DNA of 64,000 nt from Ceratothoa steindachneri (lineage: Eukaryota; Arthropoda; Malacostraca; Isopoda; Cymothoidae): contig OZ018321.1 in the NCBI GenBank assembly GCA_963969495.1, positions 135,967,315 to 136,031,314 on the forward strand, given 5' to 3'. Both the position numbers and the translations under genes were made by a program. The notes beneath the pieces were generated by a model. It was given only the letters and a program-made list of their open reading frames with translations, did not search any database and was not told the DNA's origin. Positions 62,010 through 64,000 of the stretch are shown here, piece by piece (within the stretch, counting starts at the first letter, position 1; every line of letters starts with the position of its first letter).

Positions 62010-63590
62010 TCACCTTTTAGGTCTGCACTAACTATTTTTGTTACTTAATATCGCAATAAATAATGAACATTTTCATTTCCCGTAACATTTCTGTTCAAAA
62101 ATAGTTGATAGGCATTTCGACCGAATAGGAATGAAGTAATATTCAGCCTTGTAAACGTTGTTCTTCAGGCAGTCCATAAGGCCTCCAAACATTGATATTG
62201 TAGCTTATCAAAAGTCGAAGGCATATCTGTATTATAAAAAGGCTAAAGCATTAGTTTAGTTATCATTAAATAGCTTTGCCGCAGATCTGAAAGGAATAAA
62301 ACAAGTCTAAGGAGCATTTTTTCCAAAAAGCGAAATTAATTTCTTGCCAACTCGATATATTACCAAACCATTTCAAAGGTTAGAAGTTGCAATTAGTTCA
62401 CAACGAAATCTTCAACTCTCTAAAGTATGTATCTCTAAGACTGAATCATATTGGTCTCCATATATTGCAGCTTGCCGAGCATCTCACCTTCTTTGACCAC
62501 AAATGGTCCTGCAAGATGCTAGCCTTATTCCAATAATAACTATCGACATATAAAAAAGAAATAATGATGATTTTACCATTTGTGTTTACAGCATCTAGGT
62601 TCTAGCCTCGTCAAACTTCTAGACTCGTCAATCACGAAATGTCTTTTTACTCTTTGATTCATTAGACCGCATTGTCAAAATGGGCTTTCGGAGCTAATAC
62701 ACAATTACCTCTAGATCCTTTCCGGTACTTTCTTAAGCGGCATATTATAAATTGCTTACGAATATAAACTATTATTCGAAGTGGATAACCTTGCATTTAC
62801 TTCTTATTTATAAGATTTTACTTTCAAACTAGAAAGTATGTCTGTCTTTTCAATCAATTAATAAATTGAAGTTGGCAAGAAAATTGTTCCCAGTATCTTC
62901 ACTCCTGGTAAATGACATTTATTGTACCGTACAGATGTCAGCGGCAACTTCTCAAGAGTCTAATTCCTTGAAAACTAAAATCCAATTAACCAAGAAGCGC
63001 CGGCTTATTCACATTTTGAATCCTTCATTCACCTTAATGAAAGTAATTATTATTTTTTTTTAATCGGAGAATAAAGCGGATATAAGTAAATGCCGGCGCG
63101 AAACTTTCCCGTTTTAGGGCGATGTTTTGGGAGCGTCTTTTAATTTAATGGATGCTTAGAAGAGAAGAGAGGTTCTACGTCCTTATATTGAAGATTCGGT
63201 GCTTGTTTAAACATAATCGATCGGTGATGGGTTCACTTAGTTATTTTTATCGAGTTTTATAACTATTTTGGGGATGTCAAGCTTTGCTTAAGCCAGTTCT
63301 CTAGCATTAGTTTATTTATCTAGTTTTCCTCTATTACTGGGTCGGGAATTGAAATGAATTATGAGAGTTGAGAAAGTAGAGGATTGATATGCTGTTCCCA
63401 AGCAAATTCTTGTAATCGCCTATAAACTGAACGCTAAAGAAAGAAGAATGAGAGTACTCACCCATATATATAGGCATCGGGTTATTTATTGGATTGACTG
63501 TTACAGTTGGTACCTGAAAGAGCCACACACCTTCCCGAGGACCAGTCTTCCCATGGTTCTTTTACGGAACAGGCCAACTATCATGGCTAT
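62010..63590. other. No gene recognised
   Basis: AT-rich unique sequence. Nothing recognisable. Confidence 0.5.
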
Positions 63591-63593
63591 GCG

Positions 63594-63985
63594 AGGCTAA
63601 GTTTGGGTTAGGTTAGGTTAAGTTAGATTAGGTTAGGTTAAGTTTGGTTAGGTCAGGACAGCGAATTTGGCAAAATAGACATATTATGAAACTTTCATTC
63701 GCGTCTTCGTCTTATCGATGGGGCTGTATTAAAGTGAATGCAATTCCAGTGTTGGATTGCGAAATTACAATTGGTCAGAAGAATCAGAAATATCGTTTGA
63801 GAAAATCGTTTACTTCATTCAAGCATATTACAAATGGTTGACACTACTGATTTTTTTTGTATTAAAGAGATTAAAATGTCAACAGAAGATATAACGGATT
63901 GGGAAACTTTATACAGCAAGTTTGCGCCAGTTTCTAGCTCCAAAACCTAACCTAAGCTAACTGAACCTAATCTAAAATAACAGGA
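63594..63985. repeat. Inverted telomere-like motifs bounding ~290 bp
   Basis: G-strand copies (gggttaggttaggttaagtt and relatives, 63606-63655) face C-strand copies (cctaacctaagctaactgaa, about 63944-63975). The 290 bp between them holds a 65-codon open frame (63644-63841) with no recognisable domain. Confidence 0.65.
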
Positions 63986-64000
63986 GTGAAACTAACTTAA

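Overview
The window looks like intergenic DNA from a eukaryote, most likely an arthropod. It is strongly AT-rich, full of (AT)n, (TC)n and (AC)n microsatellites, and carries TTAGG/CCTAA telomere-like motifs. Its transposon fossils are of types common in arthropods: mariner, Tc1, piggyBac, hAT, Penelope-like, Jockey-like and CR1-like. A crustacean or chelicerate would fit, but the species cannot be fixed from the sequence. I find no convincing host protein-coding gene and no bacterial-style operon. Most long ORFs are low-complexity translations of repeats or pieces of decayed transposases.

Layout. 0-9.8 kb is dominated by tandem repeats with units of 90, 30, 17, 48 and 51 bp, plus (CT)n and (TC)n(AC)n. 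It includes a ~1.55 kb 17-bp minisatellite with a TTAGGTTT core and a small GC-rich island near 8.8-9.1 kb. 10-12.8 kb holds a mariner remnant, a 211-bp foldback element between (AT)n tracts, and a Tc1-like fossil with terminal inverted repeats (TIRs). 15.7-16.8 kb holds a well-preserved 355-bp MITE (perfect 35-bp TIRs and a 5-bp target duplication), a 43-bp tandem array and a 5S-rRNA-like SINE. 18.8-23.3 kb holds a GC-rich non-coding block and a mariner split by a 1.33-kb insertion. 28.9-32.8 kb contains three minus-strand retro/transposon remains: an L2-like LINE 3' end, a near-full-length decayed copy of an unclassified multicopy protein family, and a Jockey-like reverse transcriptase. 36-41.4 kb has a hAT element with TIRs and an 8-bp target duplication, a short integrase-transposon fragment, a piggyBac fossil and a Tc1-like fossil.

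The most striking region is 41.6-47.3 kb. A Penelope-like retroelement on the minus strand appears to be split inside its reverse transcriptase by ~3.6 kb. The split holds an (AT)n tract that has collected an internally deleted mariner, a full-length decayed mariner, a tRNA-like-bearing foldback element, and a 540-bp near-perfect palindrome. That palindrome is made of two mariner 3' ends facing each other across a (GGTTA)10 core. 48.6-50.3 kb has a CR1-like LINE between copies of a (TC)n-containing repeat. 50-64 kb is otherwise tandem repeats (22, 34, 66 and 24 bp), a second copy of an interspersed repeat first seen at 24.5 kb, a minus-strand mariner fossil and inverted telomere-like motifs at the right edge.

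Nothing here forms a working pathway. The window is a record of repeated element insertion, decay, inverted duplication and microsatellite growth.
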